Assembly: GCF_013315265.1 (NCBI RefSeq)
Contig: NZ_JABUFE010000012.1
Coordinates: 53,471 to 117,470, forward strand
DNA from: Parasulfitobacter algicola
Lineage (GTDB): Bacteria; Pseudomonadota; Alphaproteobacteria; Rhodobacterales; Rhodobacteraceae
DNA: 64,000 nt
Reading direction: 5' to 3'
Each line of letters begins with the position of its first letter. Positions within the stretch are counted from its first letter, which is position 1. Of this stretch, positions 1-9,324 are shown one piece after another. The position numbers and the translations under genes were made by a program. The notes beneath the pieces are model-generated. The model saw nothing but the letters and a program-made list of their open reading frames with translations. It had not been told where the DNA came from and did no database searches.

Positions 1-443
1 CTGTTAAACCCATGGCCGCCCTGGCCGGACTAGATCTTGGAACGCACACAATCGGAGTTGCCGTATCGGACAGTTTTCTATCTGTTTCGACCCCATTGGA
101 AACCATCAAACGCAAGAAATTCAGTGTGGATGCCGAGCGTCTGCTTGAGATTATCAAGGGCCGTACCCTTGGCGGCATTATTATTGGGTTGCCCCGAAAC
201 ATGGACGGCTCAGAAGGGCCACGGTGTCAATCGACCCGCGCATTTGCCCGCAATCTGGACAGGTTAACTGATCTGCCCATCGGCTTTTGGGATGAACGAC
301 TGTCCACTGTTGCGGCAGAACGCGCCCTGCTTGAGGCGGATACGACACGAAAACGTCGCGCCGAGGTCATTGATCACGTCGCGGCTGGATATATACTTCA
401 AGGTGCCCTAGACCGTATGCACCATATAAGGCAGTCAGAATGA
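1..443 (+). CDS. ruvX: Putative pre-16S rRNA nuclease / Holliday junction resolvase-like RuvX (5' partial)
   Basis: RuvX (YqgF) is an RNase H-fold cytoplasmic nuclease linked to 16S rRNA 5' maturation. The sequence shows the N-terminal acidic motif in LDLGTHTIGVAVSD, the GLPRNMDGSEG loop, DERLSTVAAERALLEA and the C-terminal acidic motif DHVAAGYILQ, so all active-site elements are present. The first ATG is at 12, but the frame stays open to the window edge (V-K-P before that Met), and relatives usually carry a short extra N-terminus, so the real start is probably upstream of the window. From the ATG it would encode 143 aa. The stop overlaps the DUF1289 start (ATGA), which suggests coupled translation. 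Confidence 0.9.
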   Translation, partial: VKPMAALAGLDLGTHTIGVAVSDSFLSVSTPLETIKRKKFSVDAERLLEIIKGRTLGGIIIGLPRNMDGSEGPRCQSTRAFARNLDRLTDLPIGFWDERLSTVAAERALLEADTTRKRRAEVIDHVAAGYILQGALDRMHHIRQSE

Positions 444-670
444 GTAACGAAGTCTGGAAACGCGACGAGGTCGAAAGCCCGTGCATCAATATCTGCGTCA
501 TTCATCCGCAGGAACGCATCTGTACGGGCTGCCTGCGCAGCATTGACGAAATCACAGACTGGGGCCGTATGACACCTGACGCACGAAAAGCGGTGATGGC
601 AGAGCTGCCAACACGCGCACCCTTGTTGAAAAAGCGCCGCGGTGGACGCGCCGCACGCAAAGCCGGATGA
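440..670 (+). CDS. DUF1289 family small cysteine protein
   Basis: This 76-aa protein matches the DUF1289 family (YdhL-like), short proteins of unknown biochemical function. The sequence has the family core, SPCINICVIHP followed by ICTGCLRS near residues 13–33; four cysteines in a C-x3-C...C-x2-C arrangement suggest metal binding (inference). A basic tail (KKRRGGRAARK) follows. It overlaps ruvX by four bases upstream and the next membrane protein gene by four bases downstream, so the three genes form a tight unit. The family call is firm; the role is unknown. Confidence 0.85.
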   Translation: MSNEVWKRDEVESPCINICVIHPQERICTGCLRSIDEITDWGRMTPDARKAVMAELPTRAPLLKKRRGGRAARKAG

Positions 671-1134
671 AAGCGCTTCGTATACTTGATATGACCATCC
701 GTGCATGGTCCGTGAGTATACTTTTTGCAGGCTTTATTGCCCTGCCCATTGCCAATGCCGTTCTAAGCTTTCCGTACTTGATGACGTTAAATATTCTGTA
801 CGCGATCAAGACTGTCTTTATCGAAAGCCTTTTGATCATTCTGCTTGCAGGGATCTGGGCATCTGTTCCGGTGTTTTTGGCGCTGTTGATATTCGTTTTA
901 ATCCGCCCCGGTGTTTTTGCGCGACACCCTTTCAAGACAGCTGCAGGATTTGCAGTGCTTGTCGGGGTGTTATTTGCGTTGAACACCGTGCCGATGGATG
1001 ATCCTTTGATTACAGACTTAACACTATCGCAGCGATTTTATGACGGCGCTACAAGCTTGATGCCGTGGATCATTACAGTTTCAACATTTGTCGGGGCTGC
1101 CAGTCTTGGCCGAAAACTTGAAGATATATCCTGA
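667..1134 (+). CDS. Hypothetical integral membrane protein
   Basis: I do not recognise this 155-aa protein. It has about four hydrophobic stretches (roughly residues 12–36, 44–82, 90–108 and 130–147) and little else, so it is probably an inner-membrane protein. The start overlaps the DUF1289 stop (ATGA), placing it third in the ruvX unit. Its stop directly abuts the stop of the convergent TauE-like gene, leaving no room for a terminator between them. No catalytic or binding motif is visible. Confidence 0.7.
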   Translation: MKALRILDMTIRAWSVSILFAGFIALPIANAVLSFPYLMTLNILYAIKTVFIESLLIILLAGIWASVPVFLALLIFVLIRPGVFARHPFKTAAGFAVLVGVLFALNTVPMDDPLITDLTLSQRFYDGATSLMPWIITVSTFVGAASLGRKLEDIS

Positions 1135-1959
1135 TTACCAGCCAACCGCTTTACGCAACATATTGGCCGCGACCAGGATCAGAAACACAGCAAACACACG
1201 CTTTAGTGGCTTTGGGTTCATCTTATGGGCAATTTTGGCGCCAATCGGTGCCGTCAAAAGTGTCATCGCGATGATCACGCCAAAAGTCGGAAAATTCACA
1301 GCACCGATCGTGAAAGGCGGGCGAACCTCGGCCGGGATGGGTATCAGCAAAAAGCCGATAACAGATGGAATGGCAATCAGCGCGCCAAAACCCGCAGCTG
1401 TCGCAACGGCATTGTGAATGGGTCTGCCATAAAGTGACATCAGCGGCACGCCAAGCGATCCGCCCCCGATGCCCATCAGCACTGATAGAAACCCAACAAT
1501 TGTAGAGTAAATCGCGCGGGCGATCCCTGTTGGCATTTCAGCCCCCAACCGCCATTCACTGCGCCCAAAGGCCATATAAAACCCGATGATAACGCCCATA
1601 CAGCCAAAAATTGCCTGCAACACAGTTGACCGAAGTTGCGCTGCGACCAAGACACCAATGACAGCACCGATCCCAATTCCAATAGCCCAAGTCTTTAAAA
1701 TGGGCCACTCAACCGCCCCTTTTTTATGATGGCTCATCACGGACCGGCCTGACGTTACAATGATCGTCGCAAGCGATGTCGCAAGGCAAATCTGCATCAG
1801 ATAGGGGCTGTCATAACCCAATGCCGTGAACACGTAAAAGAACCCGGGCACCAGAACGATACCGCCGCCAACACCCAACAGCCCCGCCAAAACGCCCGCC
1901 ACGGCACCAAAAACCAGCAAAATTGCGACAAGCGGAAGAAGTGTGGAAAGTTCTGGCAT
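1135..1959 (-). CDS. TauE/SafE-family sulfite/organosulfonate exporter-like permease
   Basis: This 274-aa polytopic membrane protein belongs to the TauE/SafE (TSUP) family, which moves sulfite, sulfonates or related anions across the inner membrane. Two glycine-rich repeats mark the duplicated fold: GLLGVGGGIVLVP near residue 30 and MGIGGGSLGVPLM near residue 170, each at the start of a bundle of membrane helices. Length is typical. It is transcribed alone, convergent with the ruvX unit, with dusA upstream on the same strand. The substrate cannot be told from the sequence. Confidence 0.85.
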   Translation of the reverse strand: MPELSTLLPLVAILLVFGAVAGVLAGLLGVGGGIVLVPGFFYVFTALGYDSPYLMQICLATSLATIIVTSGRSVMSHHKKGAVEWPILKTWAIGIGIGAVIGVLVAAQLRSTVLQAIFGCMGVIIGFYMAFGRSEWRLGAEMPTGIARAIYSTIVGFLSVLMGIGGGSLGVPLMSLYGRPIHNAVATAAGFGALIAIPSVIGFLLIPIPAEVRPPFTIGAVNFPTFGVIIAMTLLTAPIGAKIAHKMNPKPLKRVFAVFLILVAANMLRKAVGW

Positions 1960-2013
1960 GGCGGTCCCCTTTTTGCCCCCGTTATACTGACCGACGACAA
2001 GGTTCCAGCCCTG

Positions 2014-3006
2014 CTATTGGGCCACCTGCACAGATGTCACATATTCCAACGCCTGCTCAACCACCGAAACGCCTGCGCCGTCACGATGCGCGCGTTCTGA
2101 CAATGTCCGGCGCCATTGCCGCGCACCGGGACGCCCCGCAAACAATCCCAGCATATGTCTTGTGATCTGATTCAATCGCCCCCCTTGCGCCAGATGCCGA
2201 TCAATATAAGGATACATAGCCCGCACCACATCTTCTGCAGTGTGCGTGGTGCTTTGGCCAAAAATCCGGCGGTCTGTCTGAAGCAAGATATCCGATGGCG
2301 TATGATAGGCCGCACGACCGATCATCACCCCATCCATCCCTTGGTTCAGAAAATATTCAGCCTTATCAATATTTTCTATACCGCCATTGATACTAATATG
2401 CAGGTGCGGATAGGTTTTCTTCATCTGCAATACCAGATCATAGTCCAACGGCGGTACATCACGGTTTTCTTTTGGACTTAGCCCCTGCAGCCATGCTTTT
2501 CGGGCATGAATGGCAAAACGATTTACCCCGACTGCGCTGACCGTTTCCAGAAAATGCGGCAATATCTGTGATGGATCTTGATCATCGACACCGATCCTGC
2601 ATTTCACAGTGACTTCGACTGAACACCTGTCGCGCATCGCCGCGACGCAGTCTGCCACCAGATCGGGTTGTTTCATTAAAACGGCGCCAAAACACCCCGA
2701 TTGCACACGATCACTGGGGCACCCGATGTTCAGGTTAACCTCATCATAGCCTTCATCCGCAGCCATCGCAGCAGCCTGCGCCAACTCACTTGGGTCTGAT
2801 CCCCCAAGTTGCAGCGCAACAGGGTGCTCTTCAGTGTTAAACTGCAATAAATGACGCGCATCACCGCGAACCAAGGCAGGCGCAGTGACCATTTCTGTAT
2901 AAAGCAGCGCATGACGCGACATCAGCCGATGCAAATACCTGCAATGACGATCTGTCCAATGCATCATAGGGGCAATAGAAAGTCTAGCGTGTTGATTTAT
3001 TTTCAT
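2014..3006 (-). CDS. dusA: tRNA-dihydrouridine(20/20a) synthase DusA
   Basis: DusA is an FMN enzyme that reduces uridine 20/20a in the tRNA D-loop with NADPH. The protein has SIAPMMHWTDRHCRYLHR at the N-terminus (FMN-binding barrel), NLNIGCPSDRVQSGCFGAVLM with the catalytic cysteine, the FAIHARKAWLQGLSPKENR segment typical of DusA, and SINGGI plus GVMIGRAAY phosphate-binding loops. I place the start at 3006, giving 330 aa, the usual length; the frame is open about 63 codons further upstream, but that stretch has no family features. A GGGGCAAAT/ATTTGCCCC inverted repeat lies just upstream of the start. Confidence 0.93.
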   Translation of the reverse strand: MKINQHARLSIAPMMHWTDRHCRYLHRLMSRHALLYTEMVTAPALVRGDARHLLQFNTEEHPVALQLGGSDPSELAQAAAMAADEGYDEVNLNIGCPSDRVQSGCFGAVLMKQPDLVADCVAAMRDRCSVEVTVKCRIGVDDQDPSQILPHFLETVSAVGVNRFAIHARKAWLQGLSPKENRDVPPLDYDLVLQMKKTYPHLHISINGGIENIDKAEYFLNQGMDGVMIGRAAYHTPSDILLQTDRRIFGQSTTHTAEDVVRAMYPYIDRHLAQGGRLNQITRHMLGLFAGRPGARQWRRTLSERAHRDGAGVSVVEQALEYVTSVQVAQ

Positions 3007-3347
3007 TTTTCTTATACATTTAAACTGTTGCGGGGCAAATTTTCTACGCAGGAATACGCCCCGATTTGCCCCTTTTCGACGACTCAGCGCACACGATATA
3101 GCCACTATAAGCAAGCTTACCTTCGGTGAATACCGGGTCCAGATCAGACGCAAGGGCAGGATCATCACAAAAATACAACGCAGCGATCTACGCATGCAGG
3201 TTTAGAAGTCGAGAGAGATGCTCTTGATCGTAAATCTCGGAACATACCTATAAATAAAAATGTGAACGATCACTTCGGCGTAAATGAGTTCTAAAAGGTG
3301 AATTGCGTGCGGATAAATCTAAACGAATATCTTCATATCTATTGCAC
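3007..3347. other. Intergenic gap, dusA to M20 amidohydrolase
   Basis: About 340 bases without a convincing gene. An open frame continues leftward upstream of dusA but lacks recognisable protein features. The only clear structure is the 9-bp inverted repeat listed separately. I see no tRNA, promoter or terminator that I would defend. Confidence 0.6.
3032..3072 (-). promoter_or_regulatory. Inverted repeat in the dusA 5' region
   Basis: GGGGCAAAT (3032–3040) and ATTTGCCCC (3064–3072) are perfect 9-bp arms separated by 23 bases, ending 26 bases before the dusA start. It could be an operator or a leader hairpin. On the plus strand it is followed by TTTT, but no plus-strand gene ends here. Confidence 0.4.
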
Positions 3348-4538
3348 TTAGTTTCCCCCCATTGGCTGCGCTGTTTCAACCAGTTTTGCAAAGAACGACG
3401 CACCATAAGGGATAATGTCGTCGTTGAAATCATAGGCCGGATGATGCAATCCGGCGCTTTCGCCTTGGCCCAGAAATAAATACGCGCCGGGTCTGGATTG
3501 CAGCATAAAGGCAAAATCCTCGGCCCCCATTTCACGACCCACATTATCCAGAACAGCCTTGTCGCCTGAAATTTCGCGCGCCACATCTGCGGCAAATGCG
3601 GCTTGGTCGGCATGGTTAATCGTTGCCGGGTATTCCGTCTGATAGATCAGTTCTGCCTGCACATCATAACTGGCCGCCTGCCCCGCCACAATTTCAGCCA
3701 TACGTTTTTGCACCATAGCTTGCACCTTGGGATCAAACGTTCGAACCGTGCCGCCAATAAATGCTTTGTCGGGCACGATGTTTTCCGCACTACCCGTATG
3801 AATTTGTGTGACAGAGATGACCAGATCATCCAAAGCGTAATGGTTGCGGCTGCTAATAGTCTGAATTGCCTGAACAACTCCAACAGCGGCCACGACCGGA
3901 TCTTTGGTTTCATGCGGCATTGCCCCGTGCCCACCAACACCCTGGATATGAATATCAAAGGTATCGACAGCGGCCATAATCGGCCCCGGTGTTGTGTAAA
4001 AATGCCCCTCGGGGACACCGGGGGCGTTGTGCAAAGCATAGACTTGGGAAATATTGAATTTATCCATGATCCCTTCGTTCACCATGACATTCGCACCGCC
4101 GCCGCTTTCTTCGGCTGGTTGAAAAATTAACGCCACGCGGCCCGCAAAGTTGCGTGTTTCTGTCAAATATTTAGCAGCACCCAAAAGCATCACCGTATGC
4201 CCATCGTGCCCACAAGCATGCATCTTTCCCGAAACAGTCGATTGCCATTCAGCACCGGTTTCCTCGACGATTGGCAAGGCGTCCATATCAGCACGCAAGC
4301 CGATTGTTGGGCCATCCGATTGCCCATAAACAATGCCAACCAAGCCTGTTTTTGCAAATCCGTTGTGAATTTCATCCACACCGAAATCGCGAAGACGCTC
4401 GGCAACGAAACCAGACGTCTTGTGGCAGTCAAATCCAAGTTCGGGATGCTGATGCAGATGCCTGCGCCATGTGGTTAATGTGTCTTTGTAATCTGAAATG
4501 CTATTAATAATTGGCAAAACTGGACTCCGCGATAACAA
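3348..4538 (-). CDS. M20-family amidohydrolase (hippurate hydrolase-like)
   Basis: This 396-aa cytoplasmic metallohydrolase is of the M20D type, which cleaves N-acyl amino acids such as hippurate or amino acid conjugates. It shows RRHLHQHPELGF at the N-terminus, GLRADMDALPI, the metal-ligand motif KMHACGHDGH, QPAEESGGGA with the catalytic Glu pair, and GGHGAMPHETKDPV in the dimerisation domain. Length is typical. The first Met is used here; a GTG a few codons in is a possible alternative start. It is divergent from mazG with very little space between them. The substrate cannot be fixed from sequence. Confidence 0.88.
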   Translation of the reverse strand: MLSRSPVLPIINSISDYKDTLTTWRRHLHQHPELGFDCHKTSGFVAERLRDFGVDEIHNGFAKTGLVGIVYGQSDGPTIGLRADMDALPIVEETGAEWQSTVSGKMHACGHDGHTVMLLGAAKYLTETRNFAGRVALIFQPAEESGGGANVMVNEGIMDKFNISQVYALHNAPGVPEGHFYTTPGPIMAAVDTFDIHIQGVGGHGAMPHETKDPVVAAVGVVQAIQTISSRNHYALDDLVISVTQIHTGSAENIVPDKAFIGGTVRTFDPKVQAMVQKRMAEIVAGQAASYDVQAELIYQTEYPATINHADQAAFAADVAREISGDKAVLDNVGREMGAEDFAFMLQSRPGAYLFLGQGESAGLHHPAYDFNDDIIPYGASFFAKLVETAQPMGGN

Positions 4539-4580
4539 CGTTTAATGGTGCAAGCATCCTCTAAAGACAAGGCGGCTGCA

Positions 4581-5411
4581 ATGTCGAATAACGCCAACAA
4601 TACCATAGTGAACGATCCAGACGGCGGACTTCCGCGTTTGTTAGAAATCATGCGCCGTTTGCGCGATCCTGAAACAGGCTGCCCTTGGGATATTCAACAA
4701 GATTTCAAGACCATAGCGCCCTATACGATCGAAGAAGCCTATGAGGTGGCCGACGCGATCGAACGGCAGGATTGGGCCGATCTGGAGGGCGAGCTGGGCG
4801 ATCTTTTGCTGCAAACAGTCTATCACACGCAGATGGGTGAAGAAGCGGGGTTGTTCACATTTGGCAGCGTGGCCAATGCGATTTCCGACAAAATGATTGC
4901 ACGGCACCCCCATGTCTTTGGCGATGAAAACCGCGATAAAAGCGCAGATCAGCAAACGGCAGACTGGGAAAAGATCAAAGCAGCGGAACGCGCAGGCAAG
5001 GCACAAGACGGCGTATTGGATGGCGTCGCCGTGGGCCTGCCTGCGTTACTTCGCGCAGTGAAGTTGCAAAAACGGGCGGCACGGGTCGGGTTTGACTGGC
5101 CTTCGACCGATCAGGTGTTGGATAAGATCGTAGAAGAAACACAAGAATTGGTTGAAGCGCGAAATACATTAACCCACGCTGATGTGGCCGAAGAATTCGG
5201 CGATCTGTTGTTTGTTATGGCCAATCTAGGGCGACACCTGAAGGTTGATCCAGAAGAGGCCCTGCGCGCCGCCAACGCCAAATTCATCCGGCGCTTTAAT
5301 GCGATCGAAAAAGCGCTTGCTGATCAAGGTAAACGGCCCGAAAAATCGACGTTGGAAGAAATGGATGCGCTTTGGGATCAGGTGAAAGCGGCGGAAAAGG
5401 CTGTACTATAA
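4581..5411 (+). CDS. mazG: Nucleoside triphosphate pyrophosphohydrolase MazG
   Basis: MazG hydrolyses (d)NTPs to monophosphates and pyrophosphate and can act in nucleotide sanitation or stringent-response control. Two MazG domains are visible: the first with DPETGCPWDIQQ and the EEAYEVADAIE...ELGDLLLQ metal site, the second with EETQELVEA and EEFGDLLFVMANLGRHL. I prefer the ATG at 4581 (276 aa), which has an AAGGCGG element six bases upstream; an in-frame ATG at 4545 would add 12 residues. The 3' end overlaps the convergent neighbour by six bases. Confidence 0.92.
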   Translation: MSNNANNTIVNDPDGGLPRLLEIMRRLRDPETGCPWDIQQDFKTIAPYTIEEAYEVADAIERQDWADLEGELGDLLLQTVYHTQMGEEAGLFTFGSVANAISDKMIARHPHVFGDENRDKSADQQTADWEKIKAAERAGKAQDGVLDGVAVGLPALLRAVKLQKRAARVGFDWPSTDQVLDKIVEETQELVEARNTLTHADVAEEFGDLLFVMANLGRHLKVDPEEALRAANAKFIRRFNAIEKALADQGKRPEKSTLEEMDALWDQVKAAEKAVL

Positions 5412-6134
5412 CGTTCCACCGTCCGGCCAGTTTTGCCACGCGGTATTACCCGGCTGATCAGGTGAGTAAAACGAAACATCACCACTTTCCAGCACCGCAG
5501 CCATCTGTTGAAAACTGCTAAGATCACTGGGTTTTTCACTAGATGCAAGATCAGGATGGCGCCAGTCATTAAGAACCATAACCTGATCAAATTCATGCGG
5601 CACGTTGACCCTGCGTTCGGCTTTCGTGGCCATCACATCATCTGGATAAATCGCTGCTAGATAACGGCACAACTCAAACACAAAAGGCTGAGTTTCTTCA
5701 AGCGTGATCCCCACTGGCCCATAGGCACTTTTACTGGGCAGGGATACAATCTTGTCACGCAGATGCACTTGCCCCACATTCCGAACCTGGTCTGGATTAG
5801 CGTGATCTAACCAGTCTTCGTTTGAAATCGGCCAAAACGTTGTCGCCTCATGATGCTTCTGATTTGTAAGGTACTCTTCATAGCAGTTCTTTGATATAAA
5901 TTGATCTGCTGATTTTCGGTTGCGAAGGTGGCTGCCAATCGTGAACAGCGTCAAATCCGGCATACCCTGTCTTGTTGCATAGCCAAACCATTCAAAGACC
6001 ATTGCCCAATCATGATCTGATCGAAATAGGTTCAGCCTGATCTTTGCAAGATAAACATACCCATTATCCAGCATTGGAAAGACAAAATTATGTGCTGCTT
6101 GATCTAATATTGCAAGAATTTCGGTTTGTTTCAT
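5406..6134 (-). CDS. Conserved hypothetical protein (possibly DUF7003)
   Basis: This 242-aa protein is soluble, with no signal peptide or membrane segment. It begins MKQTEILAILDQA and continues FPMLDNGYVYLAKIRLNLFRSD, which I associate from memory with the DUF7003 family, proteins of unknown function; the assignment is tentative. It is rich in aromatic residues and acidic at the C-terminus. It is convergent with mazG (six-base overlap) and divergent from the nucleoside hydrolase. No catalytic motif can be named. Confidence 0.65.
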   Translation of the reverse strand: MKQTEILAILDQAAHNFVFPMLDNGYVYLAKIRLNLFRSDHDWAMVFEWFGYATRQGMPDLTLFTIGSHLRNRKSADQFISKNCYEEYLTNQKHHEATTFWPISNEDWLDHANPDQVRNVGQVHLRDKIVSLPSKSAYGPVGITLEETQPFVFELCRYLAAIYPDDVMATKAERRVNVPHEFDQVMVLNDWRHPDLASSEKPSDLSSFQQMAAVLESGDVSFYSPDQPGNTAWQNWPDGGTL

Positions 6135-6253
6135 GAAAAGCGCTTTATCTGCAGTTATGTATATCAGTTGGCTAGAATAGGGATCGTTTTAGCTTGCAGC
6201 GATTGGGCAGCAATGCAACCACTTACGCACGGAAATATTGGAATTGGTTCACC

Positions 6254-7195
6254 ATGTCGCTGCGCAAAATCATCATTGATACCGACCCCGGTCAGGACGA
6301 CGCGGTTGCTATTCTGCTGGCATTGTCCGCCCCTGAAACGATTGACGTTTTGGGCATCACCGCGGTTGCAGGCAATGTACCATTGCCGCTGACATCAAAG
6401 AATGCACGTGTGGTGTGTGAACTGGCTGGTTGGACCGATATACCTGTCTTTGCTGGCTGCAATGCGCCTTTGAAACGCAGGCTGGTGACAGCTGAACATG
6501 TTCACGGAAAAACGGGGTTGGACGGTGCTGATCTGCCTGATCCGACTATGCCGCTGCAAGACCGCCATGCGGTGGATTTTATTATTGACACATTGCGGTC
6601 TGAACCTGCCAAAACTGTCACTCTTTGTCCTTTGGGTCCGCTGACCAATATCGCCACCGCAATGATGCGTGCGCCCGATATTATCTCGCGCATTCAGGAA
6701 ATCGTTCTGATGGGAGGCGCTTATTTCGAGGTCGGCAATATAACCCCTGCGGCCGAATTCAATATTTATGTCGATCCTGACGCTGCTGATATCGTTTTTA
6801 AATCGGGTATTTCGTTAACGGTCATGCCACTGGACGTAACCCACAAGGTTCTGACCACGCCCGTGCGCATCGAAGCCTTTCGTCAAATGGGCACACCAGT
6901 TGGTCAAACCCTGGCCGGTTGGATCGACTTTTTTGATAGGTTCGATATGGAAAAATACGGATCAGACGGGGCACCATTGCATGATCCTTGCGTAATTGCC
7001 TATCTTCTGCAGCCTGATCTGTTCACCGGGCGGCACATAAATGTGCAGATAGAAACCGGTTCTGATTTGACCCTTGGTATGACCGTTGCCGATTGGTGGG
7101 GTGTGACGGATCATCCACCAAATGCGACGCTCATGGGCGATGTGGATGCCGATGGTTTCTTTGATCTGCTGACGCGCCAAATCGCAAAGTTATAA
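6254..7195 (+). CDS. Inosine/uridine-preferring nucleoside hydrolase
   Basis: The enzyme splits ribonucleosides into base and ribose in salvage or catabolism. The hallmark IIIDTDPGQDDAVAIL at residues 6–21 supplies the calcium-binding aspartates; VLMGGAYFEVGNITPAAEFNIY and the C-terminal LHDPCVIAYLLQP histidine/aspartate motif complete the site. I start it at the ATG at 6254 (313 aa, the usual length) because the upstream in-frame extension carries no family sequence. It is followed on the same strand by selO after about 40 bases. Which nucleosides it prefers cannot be read from the sequence. Confidence 0.92.
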   Translation: MSLRKIIIDTDPGQDDAVAILLALSAPETIDVLGITAVAGNVPLPLTSKNARVVCELAGWTDIPVFAGCNAPLKRRLVTAEHVHGKTGLDGADLPDPTMPLQDRHAVDFIIDTLRSEPAKTVTLCPLGPLTNIATAMMRAPDIISRIQEIVLMGGAYFEVGNITPAAEFNIYVDPDAADIVFKSGISLTVMPLDVTHKVLTTPVRIEAFRQMGTPVGQTLAGWIDFFDRFDMEKYGSDGAPLHDPCVIAYLLQPDLFTGRHINVQIETGSDLTLGMTVADWWGVTDHPPNATLMGDVDADGFFDLLTRQIAKL

Positions 7196-7237
7196 GGCGC
7201 TCTGTCAATGACCCAAGAAACACCTTAGATAAACCGT

Positions 7238-8647
7238 ATGAGCATCGCGATCCCTTTTGACAATACCTATGCACGCCTGCCCAACCGGTTCTATAGCAAG
7301 CTGCGCCCGACCCCTGTGGCAGAGCCGCGGATTTTTGCGGTGAACGAAGCATTGGCGAATGATCTGAATGTTGATCTGACTGGGATGGATCCGGCAAAAG
7401 TCTTTTCCGGTAATGCGTTACCGGACAATGCTGACCCTTTGGCGCAGGCCTATGCCGGCCATCAGTTCGGAGGCTGGAATCCGCAGTTGGGCGACGGCCG
7501 CGCAATTTTGCTGGGCGAGGTTATCGGACGTGACGGGGTCCGCCGTGATGTCCAGCTAAAGGGGTCTGGCCCCACACCTTATTCCCGCAATGGTGATGGC
7601 CGCGCCTGGTTGGGCCCGGTATTGCGCGAATATGTCGTGTCAGAGGCGATGCATGCAATGGGCATTCCAACCACCCGTGCACTGGCCGCTGTAACTACGG
7701 GCCAACCTGTGATCCGTGAACGCCCCCTGCCCGGCTCTGTTCTGACCCGCGTCGCCCAAAGCCATATCCGCGTTGGCACCTTTCAGTTCTTCGCCGCCCG
7801 CCAAGACACAGACGCACTGCGCGATTTAACCGGTTACGTCATTCAACGCCATTACCCGGACGCCGAAACACCGCTTGACCTGTTGAAGCAAGTCGCGGCC
7901 CGTCAGGCCGAACTGATCGCCAAATGGATGGGCGTCGGCTTTATCCACGGCGTGATGAACACGGACAATTGCCAGATCGCAGGCGAGACGATCGACTATG
8001 GGCCTTGCGCCTTTATGGATGATTATCATCCCATGCAGGTCTTCAGTTCAATCGATCACTACGGTCGCTATGCCTATGCAAAACAACCCGATATTGCGGC
8101 CTGGAACTTGGCGCAGTTCGCGACGGCCCTTCTGCCGCTGATGCCAGACAGGGATGCGGCGATTGAGGATTTTACCGAGGCCGTAAATGGATTTGCCCCG
8201 ATTTTTGCTGAACACTGGCAAACTCTCTTCTTACAAAAAATCGGCATCACCAACATGCAGGATGGCGATGTACAGATGATCCACGACCTGCTTGATCTTA
8301 TGACGCAGCAAGAAGCGGATTTCACGAATACATTCCGTGGTTTGATCACCGATACTGCAACAGAGCAATTCGCCGAACCCAATCCGTTTGAGGCCTGGGC
8401 CAAATTATGGCGCGATCGCATCAAATCCGAACCTGATCCCGAAAAGGTCATGCGATTGGCCAACCCCGCCATTATCCCGCGCAATCATCGCACCGAAGAC
8501 ATGATCCAAGCCGCAATCCAAGGTGACAAAGCGCCTTTTGATCGTTTGATGAATGCACTTGCCACACCATTCGACGATACGGACCACAATCTTACAAAAC
8601 CGCCAAAACCAGACCAGGTCGTGACCCAAACTTTTTGCGGGACGTGA
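7238..8647 (+). CDS. selO: Protein adenylyltransferase SelO (YdiU family)
   Basis: SelO is a pseudokinase-fold enzyme that transfers AMP from ATP to protein side chains and is linked to redox homeostasis. The 469-aa protein has AYAGHQFGGWNPQLGDGRA (70–89), the VQLKGSGPTPYSR loop (Lys108), the NGDGRAWLGPVLREY segment, and HGVMNTDNCQI...TIDYGPC with the predicted metal/catalytic residues Asn244 and Asp253. It ends QTFCGT: Cys467 lies three residues from the C-terminus, where the human protein has selenocysteine, so this is the bacterial Cys form. No selenocysteine codon is used. Confidence 0.94.
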   Translation: MSIAIPFDNTYARLPNRFYSKLRPTPVAEPRIFAVNEALANDLNVDLTGMDPAKVFSGNALPDNADPLAQAYAGHQFGGWNPQLGDGRAILLGEVIGRDGVRRDVQLKGSGPTPYSRNGDGRAWLGPVLREYVVSEAMHAMGIPTTRALAAVTTGQPVIRERPLPGSVLTRVAQSHIRVGTFQFFAARQDTDALRDLTGYVIQRHYPDAETPLDLLKQVAARQAELIAKWMGVGFIHGVMNTDNCQIAGETIDYGPCAFMDDYHPMQVFSSIDHYGRYAYAKQPDIAAWNLAQFATALLPLMPDRDAAIEDFTEAVNGFAPIFAEHWQTLFLQKIGITNMQDGDVQMIHDLLDLMTQQEADFTNTFRGLITDTATEQFAEPNPFEAWAKLWRDRIKSEPDPEKVMRLANPAIIPRNHRTEDMIQAAIQGDKAPFDRLMNALATPFDDTDHNLTKPPKPDQVVTQTFCGT

Positions 8648-8706
8648 TCTGCGGCGTTTATGTCGGGACATGAATCGCAAGCCGCAGAGGTCTCACCGGC
8701 GCTTAG

Positions 8707-9246
8707 CTAGGTCACGCCGCGCAACACGACAATCATCAGCAGCGTATAAAGCATGATACCGCCCCCGATCAGGAAAAAGTGCCAGTTTTTCCCGATGGAC
8801 GCCTTTACCAGTTCTTTCGCCTGCCCCATAAGGTCCGGCCATGTATAGGATACAAAATCGCCTTGCGTGAACACGGCCTTGATCCGACCTTCATCATCGA
8901 CAATCGGTAATCGGCGGAACCGTTCGTTCGACATGATCCGCAACCAATCCACAAGATCATCATCTTCGCGGGCCACGCGCGGCTCATCCGTCATAATCTG
9001 ACTGATTTTCGTCGTTTTTGCATCCATGCCACCATGGACCAGTTTACGCATGATATCGCGTTCGGTCATGACGCCGATTACTTTGTCATCAGGGTCAACC
9101 ACAACCACAGAGCCATAGTTTTTTTCACACATCGCAGCAACCGCGTCGAACACAATCGCGTCGGGCGGGAATGTCAGCGGTCTGGGCTTGCTGGCATATT
9201 CGGATCGATCTTTGATACGCATTGCGGCGGAAGTACTGGCTGCCAT
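8707..9246 (-). CDS. CBS-domain protein with C-terminal membrane anchor
   Basis: Two CBS motifs follow one another: PRPLTFPPDAIVFDAVAAM through GVMTERDIMRKLVHGG, and SQIMTDEPRVAREDDDLVDW through KAVFTQGDFV. CBS pairs bind adenosyl nucleotides and act as energy or ionic-strength sensors. A single hydrophobic segment (about residues 150–173) ends the protein, so it is probably tail-anchored in the inner membrane. Start at 9246 (179 aa) is chosen for the GGAGAAACATC ribosome site just upstream. It is divergent from a Na+/H+ antiporter, with a perfect inverted repeat between them, so ion-linked co-regulation is plausible but inferred. Confidence 0.85.
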   Translation of the reverse strand: MAASTSAAMRIKDRSEYASKPRPLTFPPDAIVFDAVAAMCEKNYGSVVVVDPDDKVIGVMTERDIMRKLVHGGMDAKTTKISQIMTDEPRVAREDDDLVDWLRIMSNERFRRLPIVDDEGRIKAVFTQGDFVSYTWPDLMGQAKELVKASIGKNWHFFLIGGGIMLYTLLMIVVLRGVT

Positions 9247-9324
9247 GATGTTTCTCCGGTTTTTGTGTTCGCCTTTTAAACTAGGGCCAAAATGTCGCAT
9301 GCCAAATCTATCTGTGATTTAATT

